A DNA stretch of 25,341 nt from NCBI GenBank assembly GCA_002328485.1, contig DCUF01000073.1, positions 1 through 25,341 of the forward strand, given 5' to 3'. The notes beneath the pieces were generated by a model. The model searched no databases, was not told where the DNA came from, and was given only the letters and a program-made list of their open reading frames with translations. Position numbers and translations under genes: made by a program. Origin of the DNA: Deltaproteobacteria bacterium UBA2221. Its GTDB lineage: Bacteria; Desulfobacterota; Syntrophorhabdia; Syntrophorhabdales; WCHB1-27. This document shows positions 1 to 8,616 of the stretch, one piece after another; the first letter of the stretch is position 1; each line of letters starts with the position of its first letter.

Positions 1-615
1 CGGGACTATGTGGCCTTGATCAAGAAGCACTTCACCCCCATCTCCGTCGGAAACATAACCATTCTCCCCCCTTGGAAGAAAAGTCTCAAGGCAGGGCCGA
101 AGATAATCATCGATCCTGGGATGGCTTTTGGCACAGGCAGACACGAGTCGACGAGGATCATGCTTCGAATGATGAGGGCGATCAAACTGGAAGGCATGAG
201 TGTTCTGGACATCGGCTGTGGCAGCGGCATCCTGGCGATTTATGCCTACATGATGGGAGCGAGCCGAGTGGTGGCAGCCGACCACGACATCTGTGCCGTC
301 GAAGCGGTAGGCACGAACGCCACCCTTAACTCGGCAGGTCACATAGAGGCTCTTTGTGCTGACATAGGCGACCTCAAAGGGCAGTTCGATGTCGTACTCG
401 CCAACCTCGATGCAATGACCTTTTCGAACTATTCGGCTCATATCACAGGACTGGTAAAGGATCAGGGATTCCTTTTGGTCTCAGGGATCGAGGCAACCCA
501 GAAGGATGCTGCGATGCCCCTCTTTTCCAACCTCCGTCGAGTTTCTCAGCGACGCATGAATGATTGGTATGGTTTCACGTTTCAAATGGACCGAACGTCC
601 TTTCCACACGAATAG
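1..615 (+). CDS. prmA: Ribosomal protein L11 methyltransferase PrmA, C-terminal part (5' end outside window)
   Basis: SAM-dependent methyltransferase that methylates ribosomal protein L11 in the cytoplasm. The frame is open from base 1, so the start lies to the left; 204 residues remain of a protein usually near 290-310. Visible are the PrmA signature IDPGMAFGTGRHEST, the SAM-binding loop DIGCGSGILAI and the motif-IV-like VLANLDAMTFSNY. The missing part would be the N-terminal L11-recognition domain. It ends in TAG 23 bases before purB on the same strand, so the two are probably co-transcribed. The family call is secure; the sequence shows nothing about regulation because the promoter is outside. 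Confidence 0.95.
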   Translation, partial: RDYVALIKKHFTPISVGNITILPPWKKSLKAGPKIIIDPGMAFGTGRHESTRIMLRMMRAIKLEGMSVLDIGCGSGILAIYAYMMGASRVVAADHDICAVEAVGTNATLNSAGHIEALCADIGDLKGQFDVVLANLDAMTFSNYSAHITGLVKDQGFLLVSGIEATQKDAAMPLFSNLRRVSQRRMNDWYGFTFQMDRTSFPHE

Positions 616-638
616 CCAAAGATATCTGAGAGGATAAC

Positions 639-1934
639 ATGATCGAGCGATATACACGTGAAAAGATGGCCCGTATCTGGCAGGACCAGAATAGGTATCA
701 GAAGTGGCTGGATATCGAGCTGGCAATCTGCGAGGCCTATAACAAACTGGGCGTGATTCCCACAGACGACCTGAATGTCATAAAAGACAAGGCGACCTTT
801 GACGTCTCGCGGGTGCTTGAGATAGAGGAGCAGACCAAACATGATGTCGTGGCCTTTATTCAGGCGGTCTCTGAGTCTATCGGCTCAGCATCCAAATGGA
901 TTCATATGGGGGTCACCTCTTCCGACATCCTCGATACCGCCTTCTCCTGTCAGTTGGCCGAGGCCGCTCAGATTCTTCTCGAAGATCTGGCAGCCCTTCT
1001 CCAGGTGTTGAAAGAGAAAGCCTACGCGTACAAGCTGACACCCATGATCGGCAGAACCCACGGCATACATGCTGAACCCATCACATTCGGCCTGAAGATG
1101 GCCCACTTCTACGACGAAATGCGCCGAAATCTGGAGCGGATGCACACGGCCACGGAGCGCGTCAGGGTAGGCAAGATATCGGGGGCGGTCGGAACCTACG
1201 CCCATGTTCCACCCTTTGTCGAGACGTACGTGTGCGAAAAATTGGGGTTGAAACCAGCCACTCTCTCGACACAGATCGTCCCTCGCGATTACTATGCAGA
1301 GCTCTTCACCACCATTGCCATCATCGGTTCGTCCATCGAGAAGATGTCGGTGGAACTGCGGCACATGCAACGAACGGAGGTGGGCGAGGCCGAAGAACAC
1401 TTCCAGAAGGGCCAGACAGGCTCATCGGCCATGCCTCACAAAAGAAACCCCATCGCTTCGGAGAATCTTTCGGGATTGGCGCGACTGCTGCGCGGGTACG
1501 CCATCTCAGCCCTTGAAAACATTTCTCTGTGGCACGAAAGGGATATCAGCCACTCATCCGTGGAAAGGGTCATCGGCCCTGATGCCACAATCCTTCTGGA
1601 CTACATGCTTCAGAGGTTTACGAACGTCTACAAAAACATGGTCGTCTATCCGGAGCGCATGGAACAGAACCTCATGATGACAAAGGGGCTCTATCATTCA
1701 GAGGCGGTCCTCCTCAGCCTGATGAAAAAGGGACTTACCCGTCAAGACGCATACAAGTTGGTTCAGAAGACGGCCATGTATTGCTTTGAAAGGAAGTGTG
1801 ATTTCGTTCCTGAACTCAAAAAGGACGCCGATCTGCGTCAACATCTTTCCGCAGAAGAGATTGACAAGATTACGGGCAATGAGCACTATTTCGAACACGT
1901 GGACACGATCTTCAAACGTGTTTTCGGTGAGTAG
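639..1934 (+). CDS. purB: Adenylosuccinate lyase PurB
   Basis: Cytoplasmic lyase of purine synthesis; it splits SAICAR to AICAR and adenylosuccinate to AMP, releasing fumarate each time. The 431 residues match the bacterial family length. The fumarase/aspartase signature GSSAMPHKRNP lies at 261-271 and carries the flexible-loop catalytic serine. The other active-site pieces are KHDV (67-70), TSSD (93-96) and GRTHG (138-142). The ATG at 639 has an AGAGG six bases upstream. It follows prmA by 23 bases. A heptamer repeat and stem-loop begin a few bases after its stop. No oddity in the protein itself. Confidence 0.97.
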   Translation: MIERYTREKMARIWQDQNRYQKWLDIELAICEAYNKLGVIPTDDLNVIKDKATFDVSRVLEIEEQTKHDVVAFIQAVSESIGSASKWIHMGVTSSDILDTAFSCQLAEAAQILLEDLAALLQVLKEKAYAYKLTPMIGRTHGIHAEPITFGLKMAHFYDEMRRNLERMHTATERVRVGKISGAVGTYAHVPPFVETYVCEKLGLKPATLSTQIVPRDYYAELFTTIAIIGSSIEKMSVELRHMQRTEVGEAEEHFQKGQTGSSAMPHKRNPIASENLSGLARLLRGYAISALENISLWHERDISHSSVERVIGPDATILLDYMLQRFTNVYKNMVVYPERMEQNLMMTKGLYHSEAVLLSLMKKGLTRQDAYKLVQKTAMYCFERKCDFVPELKKDADLRQHLSAEEIDKITGNEHYFEHVDTIFKRVFGE

Positions 1935-1940
1935 AAACCC

Positions 1941-1954
1941 GTGTTGAGCGTTGA
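1941..1954 (+). repeat. Heptamer tandem repeat behind purB
   Basis: Two seven-base units, GTGTTGA and GCGTTGA, start seven bases after the purB stop. The 13-mer GTGTTGAGCGTTG recurs exactly at 17107-17119, again just behind a stop codon. The last unit runs into the inverted repeat TTGAGTA-GA-TACTCAA (1951-1966). Confidence 0.55.
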
Positions 1955-1964
1955 GTAGATACTC

Positions 1965-1995
1965 AAGCCGGGGCAAAGATGGCCCTTTTGGGCTT
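1965..1995. other. Stem-loop downstream of purB, possible weak terminator
   Basis: AAGCC (1965-1969) can pair with GGCTT (1991-1995), and inside it GGGC (1971-1974) with GCCC (1982-1985). It overlaps the 3' arm of the TTGAGTA/TACTCAA inverted repeat at 1951-1966. Only three T follow the stem, so this is not a classical intrinsic terminator. Its position between a plus-strand gene and the end of a minus-strand run would suit transcript ends, which is inference. Confidence 0.3.
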
Positions 1996-2053
1996 TGGGT
2001 CCCGTATTCCTTTACTGAATACTGCCCTTAGGCCCACTTAACACTGCCTTGCC

Positions 2054-2188
2054 ATGCCCACAAGCCTTCCGCCGGACTACTGCGATATGGATACCCCCTT
2101 TGTTGTCAAAAAAGGAAGCACCGCTATGGATCTGACAGTCAAGATTCGCCGCGGTCTTTCCTCGGAACTACACACGTCCAGGACCTAA
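2054..2188 (+). pseudogene. Possible decayed TGS-domain fragment
   Basis: A 44-codon frame reads PPDYCDMDTPFVVKKGST followed by AMDLTVKIRRGL and ends SELHTSRT at a TAA. The order P-D-x(4)-D-x-PFVVKKGST-x(2)-DL-x(2)-KI resembles the start of a TGS domain as found at the end of DRG/Obg-type GTPases. There the consensus is roughly PDL-x-x-PFV-x-x-GST-x-x-D-x-A-x-x-IH. The usual rest of the domain is missing, as are any GTPase motifs upstream. An in-frame TAA sits just before the frame (about 2039-2041). I read it as a remnant of a lost gene. It could also be a chance frame; a profile search against TGS would decide. Confidence 0.4.
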
Positions 2189-2208
2189 GATTCAGGTCAA
2201 GAGGCCCT

Positions 2209-2586
2209 CTATTTCGCCGCTTCTATGTACTTTAGCCTCAGATCGTAGAGTAGATCTTCGATAAGTTGACTCTCTCCCTCTGTGAGGTTGCCCTTCGTCT
2301 TTTCCTGAAGCATCTCAATGATGGCGATGGTCTGTTTGGCTAGAGGCAGGTTTATCTTCTTCTCATTGCTTATGGGATCAGGCAGTTCGGCAAGATGAAC
2401 AAGCGCGGATGTGGATAGGGAGAGAACGAAGGTGGAGAACCCCAGTTCAACAAAGTCATTCGACTTCCCTGAATCCTCTGTGCTACTCTGGCGGCCCTCC
2501 TGGCCCTTGGTATCCTTCTCTTCATTTAAGTCATCACGGAAGAGCCCCCGTTTGTCGTGGATCGTATATCCCTTGTCCTCTTCCAT
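2209..2586 (-). CDS. DUF1844 domain-containing protein
   Basis: Small soluble protein of 125 residues and unknown function. The first 45 residues are charged and probably disordered. The rest follows the DUF1844 pattern: FSTFVLSLSTSALVHLAELP, then LPLAKQTIAIIEMLQEKTKGNL, then a helix ending LLYDLRLKYIEAAK. The ATG at 2586 has a strong AGGAGG eight bases upstream. That site overlaps the TAG of the Deg protease gene, leaving a 10-base gap, so the two are co-transcribed and probably coupled. DUF1844 proteins are common in deltaproteobacteria and related phyla; no function can be read from the sequence. Confidence 0.85.
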   Translation of the reverse strand: MEEDKGYTIHDKRGLFRDDLNEEKDTKGQEGRQSSTEDSGKSNDFVELGFSTFVLSLSTSALVHLAELPDPISNEKKINLPLAKQTIAIIEMLQEKTKGNLTEGESQLIEDLLYDLRLKYIEAAK

Positions 2587-2596
2587 CCGGATCCTC

Positions 2597-3946
2597 CTAT
2601 AATAGTGTGTCGAGCTTGATGGGCAGAAAGAACACGTTCTCGGTCCGCTTGATCTGGTACAGCACGTAGTTTCTTCTTAGCCCTTCAACCATAAGGTTTT
2701 GGAATTCTTCCTTATTGGGTAGTTCCTCGTTGTTGATTTTCAGAATCACGTCCCCCGCTTTGAGACCGTAACGCTCGCCGATACCGCCCTTAGTCACTTT
2801 CGTGACCACAACCCCAGATTTCTCACGGAGTCTGTACTTTAACCTAACATACCCCTTGATATCTGACAATCTAAGGCCCAACAGGAGCTTGTCGACGGGT
2901 GACGGCACATATTTTCGAATGTAATCAGCGCTCACGGAGACCAAGAAGGCCTGATCGCCCCTGATGACACCGAAGCTGCATGAATCACGAGCGAGGGCAG
3001 ATTTGAAGACGCTACTCATCTTCATGCCTTCCTTTATGCGTTTCTTGTTGAATTCTACGATCCGGTCGCCCTCTTTCATGCCATATTTTTCGGCGGGACT
3101 GCCGGAGACAATCCGGTTGACATAGATATGGATTCCCTTTTCGTCCCGTCGCTTCTCGATAAAAGCACCAAAAATCGGCCTCTTGGCGCCAGGGTTGAGA
3201 AACTCGGAGACCATGGACATGACATCTTCCATAGGTATAGCAAACCCAATCCCCTTCCCCTCCTCATAGATGGCTGTGACAATACCGAGGAGATGGCCCT
3301 CTATATCAAGAAGCCCACCCCCGGAACTTCCGGGATTAATTGCCGCATCCGTTTGGATCAGATTGGCATAGATCCTGTCGTTTATCTTCAGATTTCTCCC
3401 GAGTGCGCTTACGACCCCAGTCGTTACCGTGCTTGAAAGCCCATAGGGATTACCAATGACGATGGTTTTCTCCCCTACACGGATACTCGTCTTCGGACTC
3501 ACTTTTAACGAGGGAAAACCCTGCTTGCCCTCGACCTTAAGAAGTGCGATATCGAGTTCGGGATCGGTTGCCAGAACGTATGCGTCGTACTCCTGCCTGT
3601 TCGTGAACCTCACTCGAATATTTACCGCCTTGGAAACCAGATGTTCATTCGTAACGATAATCCCTTTCGGATCGAGGACAACTCCAGAACCAATGTTTTC
3701 AAAGGTCTCCCCTTCTTCCTCTTCGTCATCCCCGGAAAAGAACCTCTTGAGGATGGTCACGGCGTTCCCCTCGTTCGTCTTTTTAGCCCACTCCTCGGTC
3801 TTAATGTTGACAATCGCTTTGCTCGCGACCTCAACGACGTCGGCGACCTTATCTTCCTTGCTCGCGGCCCAGATTGAGGACGGGACTAACAGTAATATCG
3901 GGCAAAGGATTAGCAACAATCCGATATTACTTGATTTTCTCATCAT
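2597..3946 (-). CDS. htrA: Deg/HtrA-family periplasmic serine protease with two PDZ domains
   Basis: Envelope quality-control protease and chaperone family. Order: signal peptide (about 1-27, cleavage near SIWA/ASK), trypsin-like domain, PDZ1 (about 245-340) and PDZ2 (about 355-440). The triad is readable: His102 in TNEHLV, Asp132 in DPELDIALLK and Ser208 in NPGSSGGGLLD. An acidic stretch (GDDEEEEGE, 72-80) lies in the N-terminal loop, where DegP has its long LA loop. Two ATGs are adjacent (3946 and 3943); AAGGGG lies just upstream and fits either. Length 449 matches DegP/DegQ. It stands 133 bases after coaBC, so it may have its own promoter, though I see no convincing -35/-10 pair. DUF1844 follows. 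Confidence 0.93.
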   Translation of the reverse strand: MMRKSSNIGLLLILCPILLLVPSSIWAASKEDKVADVVEVASKAIVNIKTEEWAKKTNEGNAVTILKRFFSGDDEEEEGETFENIGSGVVLDPKGIIVTNEHLVSKAVNIRVRFTNRQEYDAYVLATDPELDIALLKVEGKQGFPSLKVSPKTSIRVGEKTIVIGNPYGLSSTVTTGVVSALGRNLKINDRIYANLIQTDAAINPGSSGGGLLDIEGHLLGIVTAIYEEGKGIGFAIPMEDVMSMVSEFLNPGAKRPIFGAFIEKRRDEKGIHIYVNRIVSGSPAEKYGMKEGDRIVEFNKKRIKEGMKMSSVFKSALARDSCSFGVIRGDQAFLVSVSADYIRKYVPSPVDKLLLGLRLSDIKGYVRLKYRLREKSGVVVTKVTKGGIGERYGLKAGDVILKINNEELPNKEEFQNLMVEGLRRNYVLYQIKRTENVFFLPIKLDTLL

Positions 3947-4079
3947 GTTACCCCTTGCGGAACCTGATATTACCCGATGGCGACGACGAAAAGGCTCAAG
4001 GCTTTTCAGGTATTACGGTACCAAGAGTGTCAAACCGGCCGGCGGAACCGGTTGTCCGTTCAACTCCGGCACCTTTACA

Positions 4080-5333
4080 TCAATACCAGTCGTCCTCGAC
4101 CTTCCTTTTCTTCTTGATTACCCTCTTCACAGCGTCCAGTATGATGCTGGCCACCTCATCCTTCGGGAGACGCGGCACGTGGCGTGTGCGTCCCGTGCTG
4201 TCGATCAGCGTCACCTCGTTTTCATCGGACGCAAACCCGATGCCGCTCTGTGTTATGTCGTTTGCCACAATCATATCGAGGTTTTTCTTCTGCAACTTCT
4301 CGGTGGCATGCTCGATCAGATCATTCGATTCCGCAGCAAATCCGACGACAATACGTTTGCCTTTGTTCTCGCCCAATTCGGCCAGGATGTCTGGATTTCT
4401 ACTCAGATCAAGGGTGATCCCTTCCTCACCGTGTCTTTTCTTGATCTTCTGGCAGTTCTGACTCTTGCAGCGATAGTCGGCGACTGCAGCGGCCTTAATG
4501 ACCACGGTGGCCCTCGTGAAATGCTCCATAACGGCCTCACGCATCTCTGCCGCCGTTGTGACCATAATAGTAGGAACATCTATCCGAGGAGGCGGTAGGG
4601 CCGTCCGCCCCGTAACCAGAACAACATCCGCCCCTCGTCGACGGGCAATTTTGGCAATAGCATAGCCCATCTTTCCAGAGGATCTGTTCGTGATACAGCG
4701 GACCGGATCGATAAACTCGGTGGTCGGCCCTGCCGTAATGAGGATCCGCTCGTTAACCAGATCCTTCTCTGTGAATATATCCTCCATTTTTTCAAGAATA
4801 TCCTCAACGGTCGGCATCCTTCCTTTGCCCTCCCAACCACAGGCCAGATCCCCTGAAGCAGGCTCCATAAACTCATAGCCCGCGTCACGAAGCTTGTTTA
4901 TGTTGTCTTGGACGATCTTGCTCTCCCACATCTTGGTGTTCATTGACGGCACAAAAAGAATAGGCACGACCGTGGCCATGATCATGGTTGTGAGAAAATC
5001 ATCGGCGATTCCGTTTGCCACCTTACCAATAACGTTGGCCGTGGCTGGAGCGATAACCATCTGGTCGGCGATGTCAGAAAGCGATATGTGACCAATCTTT
5101 GAACCTGCCAAAAGCTCAAACATATTGTAGATGACAGGATTACCCGAGATGGTTTGAAAGGTAAGGGGGGTGACAAACTCCATGGCGTTCTTTGTCATCA
5201 CCACGTGCACGTTGGCGCCTTTCTTCGTGAGGGACCTGACAAGTTCAGCCGTCTTATAGGCGGCGATACCGCCGGCGATACCGACCATAATCTCTCTATT
5301 CTTGAGCATGGTGTAGAAATTATCTTGATCCAT
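4080..5333 (-). CDS. coaBC: Bifunctional phosphopantothenoylcysteine decarboxylase / phosphopantothenate-cysteine ligase CoaBC
   Basis: Makes 4'-phosphopantetheine from 4'-phosphopantothenate and cysteine, for coenzyme A. The CoaC half (about 10-185) is an FMN enzyme. It has GIAGGIAAYKT, active-site His82 in HISLSD, the PSMNTKMW motif (129-136) and the substrate-clamp Cys165 in DLACGWEGKGRM. The CoaB half (about 194-400) has ITAGPTTEFIDPVRCITNRSSGKMG and Lys280 in KAAAVADYR. At 417 residues it is full length. The ATG at 5333 with AAGGA upstream is preferred to the internal ATG at codon 9, which has no ribosome site. It sits 10 bases behind the carboxypeptidase gene. CoaD, the next enzyme of the pathway, is three genes upstream in the same run. 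Confidence 0.96.
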   Translation of the reverse strand: MDQDNFYTMLKNREIMVGIAGGIAAYKTAELVRSLTKKGANVHVVMTKNAMEFVTPLTFQTISGNPVIYNMFELLAGSKIGHISLSDIADQMVIAPATANVIGKVANGIADDFLTTMIMATVVPILFVPSMNTKMWESKIVQDNINKLRDAGYEFMEPASGDLACGWEGKGRMPTVEDILEKMEDIFTEKDLVNERILITAGPTTEFIDPVRCITNRSSGKMGYAIAKIARRRGADVVLVTGRTALPPPRIDVPTIMVTTAAEMREAVMEHFTRATVVIKAAAVADYRCKSQNCQKIKKRHGEEGITLDLSRNPDILAELGENKGKRIVVGFAAESNDLIEHATEKLQKKNLDMIVANDITQSGIGFASDENEVTLIDSTGRTRHVPRLPKDEVASIILDAVKRVIKKKRKVEDDWY

Positions 5334-5343
5334 AGCGCTATCC

Positions 5344-6561
5344 TTACAGATTGAGCCCCGTCTTTCTTATCAGTCTGGTAAATAGATTTGCTTCGGGAAC
5401 GTGTACTGGCGATACAATATCAACCTTGCCAACCACCTCGTTTTCACGTTGAAACACGAGTTGGCCCAGCTTCTGGCCTTCTCTGACCTCGCCCTTCAGC
5501 GATCGAGGCAGGACAACGGAACGCTTTATATCGCTCTTCCCGGACTTCGCCATGGGAAAGACAAATTCAGAGGCTGCCACCCCCTTCAGCTTCCGGTACT
5601 TGCCGTCATCCAGCAGCACTTCCTGCTGAATCTGCTCGCCCTTCTTGACGAAGACCACCGGTGCATAGTCAGCAAAGTAGCTTTTTATTTTGGCAGCGGC
5701 AAAGTCGTCCCGAATTCTTCCGCTGGGGCTTCCCATGACGACCACAATACATCTCAGGCCGGACCTCTTGGCGCTCACGACCACGTTGAACCCCGCAGAA
5801 CGATAGAATCCGGTCTTCAGACCATCCACATCAGGTAGTCTCATCAGCAGCTTGTTGTGGTTGTGAAGGGCAAACTGGCCATTGCGAAATTCCCCTTCCT
5901 TCATGGACGTCCATTCCAGAAGCTTCGAGTATCCAAGAAGGGACCCGCCGAGGAGGGCCAGGTCGTAGCACGAGGTCTGATCCTCTTTCTGACCGTTGCC
6001 CGGGGGTAATCCGTGGACGGACTGGAATTCCGTATCTTTCATACCCAAGGCCTGGGCCTTCTCGTTCATAATTCTGACAAAGGCCTGGGGTGTTCCGGAG
6101 ATGTGTTCCGCAATGGCGTAGGCGGCGTCATTCGCCGAGGCTATCATCATGGCCTTCATCAGTTCCTCAAGGGTAAACTCCTCGCCTTCCTTCAGATAGA
6201 CCTGACTTCCGCCTATTTTGGATGCCTCCTTCGAAACGCTTATCTTGTCGGTAAGCTTGATCTCACCCCTGGCAAGCTTTTCCATCACCACAAAGGACAC
6301 CATCAGCTTCGTGACGCTCGCGGGTGCCCTTTTGGTGTGGATGTTCTCACCCTCCATAACCCTGCCACTCATGGGCTCCATGACAATATATGCCTCGGCC
6401 TGCTTTACCGGCCCAACCTGCTTTCCCTGGGCGGCCTTTTGGTGGACGGCCTTGGTCGAATGCTTGGCGGGGGCTATCTGTTTGTGCGCTCCCGTCTGTC
6501 GGGCAAACGAAGAGCTTGCCCACAACACGAGTATCAATGCCACCGCAAACCATTTCTTCAT
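5344..6561 (-). CDS. D-alanyl-D-alanine carboxypeptidase, PBP5/6 type
   Basis: Penicillin-binding protein that trims the last D-alanine from peptidoglycan stem peptides in the periplasm. It has a signal peptide (about 1-20, ending SSFA/RQ). The active-site motifs are SVTK (Ser82, Lys85), SAN (142-144) and KTG (249-251). A PBP5-type beta-rich C-terminal domain follows, ending in an amphipathic anchor, ANLFTRLIRKTGLNL. Unusual is a Lys/Gln/Ala/His-rich linker (about 21-55) between the signal and the catalytic domain. The ATG at 6561 has AGGAG eight bases upstream, overlapping the slipin stop region. Gaps to slipin and coaBC are 11 and 10 bases. Whether it is the dacA, dacC or dacD type cannot be told here. 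Confidence 0.94.
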   Translation of the reverse strand: MKKWFAVALILVLWASSSFARQTGAHKQIAPAKHSTKAVHQKAAQGKQVGPVKQAEAYIVMEPMSGRVMEGENIHTKRAPASVTKLMVSFVVMEKLARGEIKLTDKISVSKEASKIGGSQVYLKEGEEFTLEELMKAMMIASANDAAYAIAEHISGTPQAFVRIMNEKAQALGMKDTEFQSVHGLPPGNGQKEDQTSCYDLALLGGSLLGYSKLLEWTSMKEGEFRNGQFALHNHNKLLMRLPDVDGLKTGFYRSAGFNVVVSAKRSGLRCIVVVMGSPSGRIRDDFAAAKIKSYFADYAPVVFVKKGEQIQQEVLLDDGKYRKLKGVAASEFVFPMAKSGKSDIKRSVVLPRSLKGEVREGQKLGQLVFQRENEVVGKVDIVSPVHVPEANLFTRLIRKTGLNL

Positions 6562-6572
6562 GAAAGATTCTC

Positions 6573-7319
6573 CTACTTCAGCTTATCCATAAAAATCTTT
6601 ACCAGGTCGATGGGGAGAGGGAAAATAATGGTGGAATTCTTTTCAGTGGAGATTTCGATGAGGGTTTGCAGATAGCGCAATTGAAGAGACATGGGGTTCT
6701 TCGACAGGATATCGGATGCTTCCGCCAATCTGGTCGACGCCTGGTACTCGCCTTCAGCACTTATGACCTTCGCCCTTCTCTCTCTTTCTGCCTCGGCCTG
6801 TCTGGCGATGGCCCTCTGCATCTCCTGAGGAAGATCGACGTTCTTTACCTCCACGTTCGAGACCTTGATTCCCCACGATTCGGTGTGTTGGTCCAGGATC
6901 TCCTGCAAGCGTTCGTTGATCTTCTCTCGATGAGAAAGAAGATCGTCGAGCTCCGCCTGCCCAAGCACGCTCCGCAGTGTGGTCTGGGAAAGTTGAGTGG
7001 TCGCATAGAGGTAATTCTCCACGTCAATGATAGCCTTCATGGGATCCATGACCCGGAAATAGACCACGGCGTTTACCTTGACCGAGACGTTATCCTTTGT
7101 AATGACATCCTGAGATGGAACGTCAAGGACAACGGTTCGGAGACTGACCCGAACCATCTTGTCCACAATGGGTATCAACAGGATGAGTCCAGGCCCCTTG
7201 GCGTGACCAAGTACGCGACCCAATCTAAAAATAACGGCCCGCTCGTACTCGTTAAGTATCTTGATCGCGGTACTGAGAAAGAAGATAATGAGCACTACAA
7301 AAAACAAGTAGGGATACAT
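6573..7319 (-). CDS. Slipin (stomatin-like SPFH/Band 7 membrane protein)
   Basis: Membrane scaffold protein with one N-terminal membrane segment (about 2-20), then the SPFH/Band 7 domain. Visible landmarks are EYERAVIFRLGRV, GPGLILLIPIVD, the repeated beta elements up to VKNVDLPQEMQRAIARQAEAERERRAK, and a C-terminal oligomerisation helix rich in Ala and Glu. Length 248 matches archaeal and bacterial slipins. The ATG at 7319 has AAGGAGG five bases before it. The stop of nfeD lies one base upstream, so translation is probably coupled. In the archaeal pair PH1511/PH1510 the NfeD protease cleaves the stomatin's C-terminal hydrophobic region. Here IIFPLPIDLVKIF near the end could be that site (inference). 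Confidence 0.95.
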   Translation of the reverse strand: MYPYLFFVVLIIFFLSTAIKILNEYERAVIFRLGRVLGHAKGPGLILLIPIVDKMVRVSLRTVVLDVPSQDVITKDNVSVKVNAVVYFRVMDPMKAIIDVENYLYATTQLSQTTLRSVLGQAELDDLLSHREKINERLQEILDQHTESWGIKVSNVEVKNVDLPQEMQRAIARQAEAERERRAKVISAEGEYQASTRLAEASDILSKNPMSLQLRYLQTLIEISTEKNSTIIFPLPIDLVKIFMDKLK

Positions 7320-7320
7320 A

Positions 7321-8616
7321 TCAGCCTCCTTTTTTCACACGCAGAGTCATACCTCTAACCTCAACCACCGTAACCTCTTCATTGGCCTTGATATAGTCGT
7401 CGCTGGTTGCATTCCAGAGTTCACCGTGCAAAAAAACCTTGCCACTTTGGTCGATGTCCGTCCTGGCGACGCCTTTCTCACCAACGAGACCCTCTTGGCC
7501 GGTCTGAACCTTGGAAAGCTGAGCTTTTACGGCATAGGATAGCACACCGAAGAAGAATATCATAGACAGTATAGCCACGGTCAGGATGGATACCCACGAC
7601 AGGGACAGCCAGCTCGACGGTACATCGATGAGCATAACCGATCCTATGACAATCGATGTGATGCCGGCGATGGTCAGTGCCCCATAGCTCGCAATTTTCA
7701 ATTCGAGGATAAAAAATATGATGCCCAGGATAATCAAAAACAGCCCTGCGTAGCTTATGGGAATCGTGGAAAAGGCATAAAAGGCGAGGATAAGGCAGAT
7801 ACCCCCGATAACCCCTGGGAATACAGCACCCGGACTGTATATTTCAAAAAGAATCCCGTAGAAACCGAGCATCATGAGGATGTAGGCCACATTGGGGTCG
7901 GTAATGTAGGAGAGGAATCTGTACTTGAAGGGCATGTCAAGCGTCTTGCGCTTCGCGTTCTTTGTCGCCAGTTGAACCTTAGTGCCGCTTACCTCGACGA
8001 TCTTCCCATCGATCCTGGCGAGAAGGTCCGTCGCGTTTTCTGCTACCACATCGATGACCTGCAGATTCTTTGCTTCATCTGCGGTGATGGAAGCACTTTC
8101 ACGTACCGCTTTAACGGCCCAATCTACGTTTCGTCCCCTCTTACTGGCCAAACTGCGGGCATAGGCCTCGGCATCCTGGGTGACCTTCTTCATCATCACC
8201 TTATCCGCTTGGTCCTTCCCGACACTTACCGGATGGGCGGCCCCCGCGTTGGTTCCCGGCGCCATGGCAGCCACGTGGGCTGACAGAAGAATGATTGCCC
8301 CTGCGGACGCGGCCCTCGCCCCCTGAGGGTAAACGTACACAATGATAGGAATGCGGGCGTCCAGAATCGATTTTATGATCTGGCGCATTGATGTATCAAG
8401 ACCACCCGGTGTATCCAGCAGAATCAGCAGCGCCTCTGCCTTATCTTCCGTGGCCTTCCTGATGGCGTCGTCTATGAAATCGGCCATGGGAGGACCAACG
8501 GCGCCCTGGAGACGAATCTCATAGACATCCTTGCTGGAAGCTGAAAGAGGGAATAGGGCCAGAAAAAGAAAAACAACGATGCCGACAGCGCAGACAATGC
8601 CGACGATTTTCTTCAT
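7321..8616 (-). CDS. nfeD: NfeD-family membrane-bound ClpP-class serine protease
   Basis: Long-form NfeD (431 residues), partner of slipins. Order: signal or membrane anchor (about 5-27), ClpP/SppA-like protease domain (about 32-205), four or five membrane segments (about 222-365), and a C-terminal NfeD OB-fold domain (about 370-428). The serine-lysine dyad is visible: Ser104 in RAASAGAIILLSAH and Lys143 or Lys144 in VMMKKVTQDAEAYARS, spaced as in the archaeal PH1510 enzyme. LLDTPGGLDTSMR is the oxyanion-side motif. Its ATG overlaps the coaD stop (ATGA), and slipin starts one base after its own stop. This is the classic slipin-NfeD operon placed inside a CoA/cell-wall run. Confidence 0.95.
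   Translation of the reverse strand: MKKIVGIVCAVGIVVFLFLALFPLSASSKDVYEIRLQGAVGPPMADFIDDAIRKATEDKAEALLILLDTPGGLDTSMRQIIKSILDARIPIIVYVYPQGARAASAGAIILLSAHVAAMAPGTNAGAAHPVSVGKDQADKVMMKKVTQDAEAYARSLASKRGRNVDWAVKAVRESASITADEAKNLQVIDVVAENATDLLARIDGKIVEVSGTKVQLATKNAKRKTLDMPFKYRFLSYITDPNVAYILMMLGFYGILFEIYSPGAVFPGVIGGICLILAFYAFSTIPISYAGLFLIILGIIFFILELKIASYGALTIAGITSIVIGSVMLIDVPSSWLSLSWVSILTVAILSMIFFFGVLSYAVKAQLSKVQTGQEGLVGEKGVARTDIDQSGKVFLHGELWNATSDDYIKANEEVTVVEVRGMTLRVKKGG

Noticed and set aside
3456..4598. Plus-strand 380-codon open frame across the Deg protease and coaBC
   Set aside because: It lies opposite two well-recognised genes with complete catalytic motifs and spans their intergenic gap. 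Its translation is Ser/Leu/Arg-rich without any recognisable domain.
6666..7358. Plus-strand 230-codon frame opposite slipin
   Set aside because: Antisense to a conserved SPFH gene; composition is that of a shadow frame.
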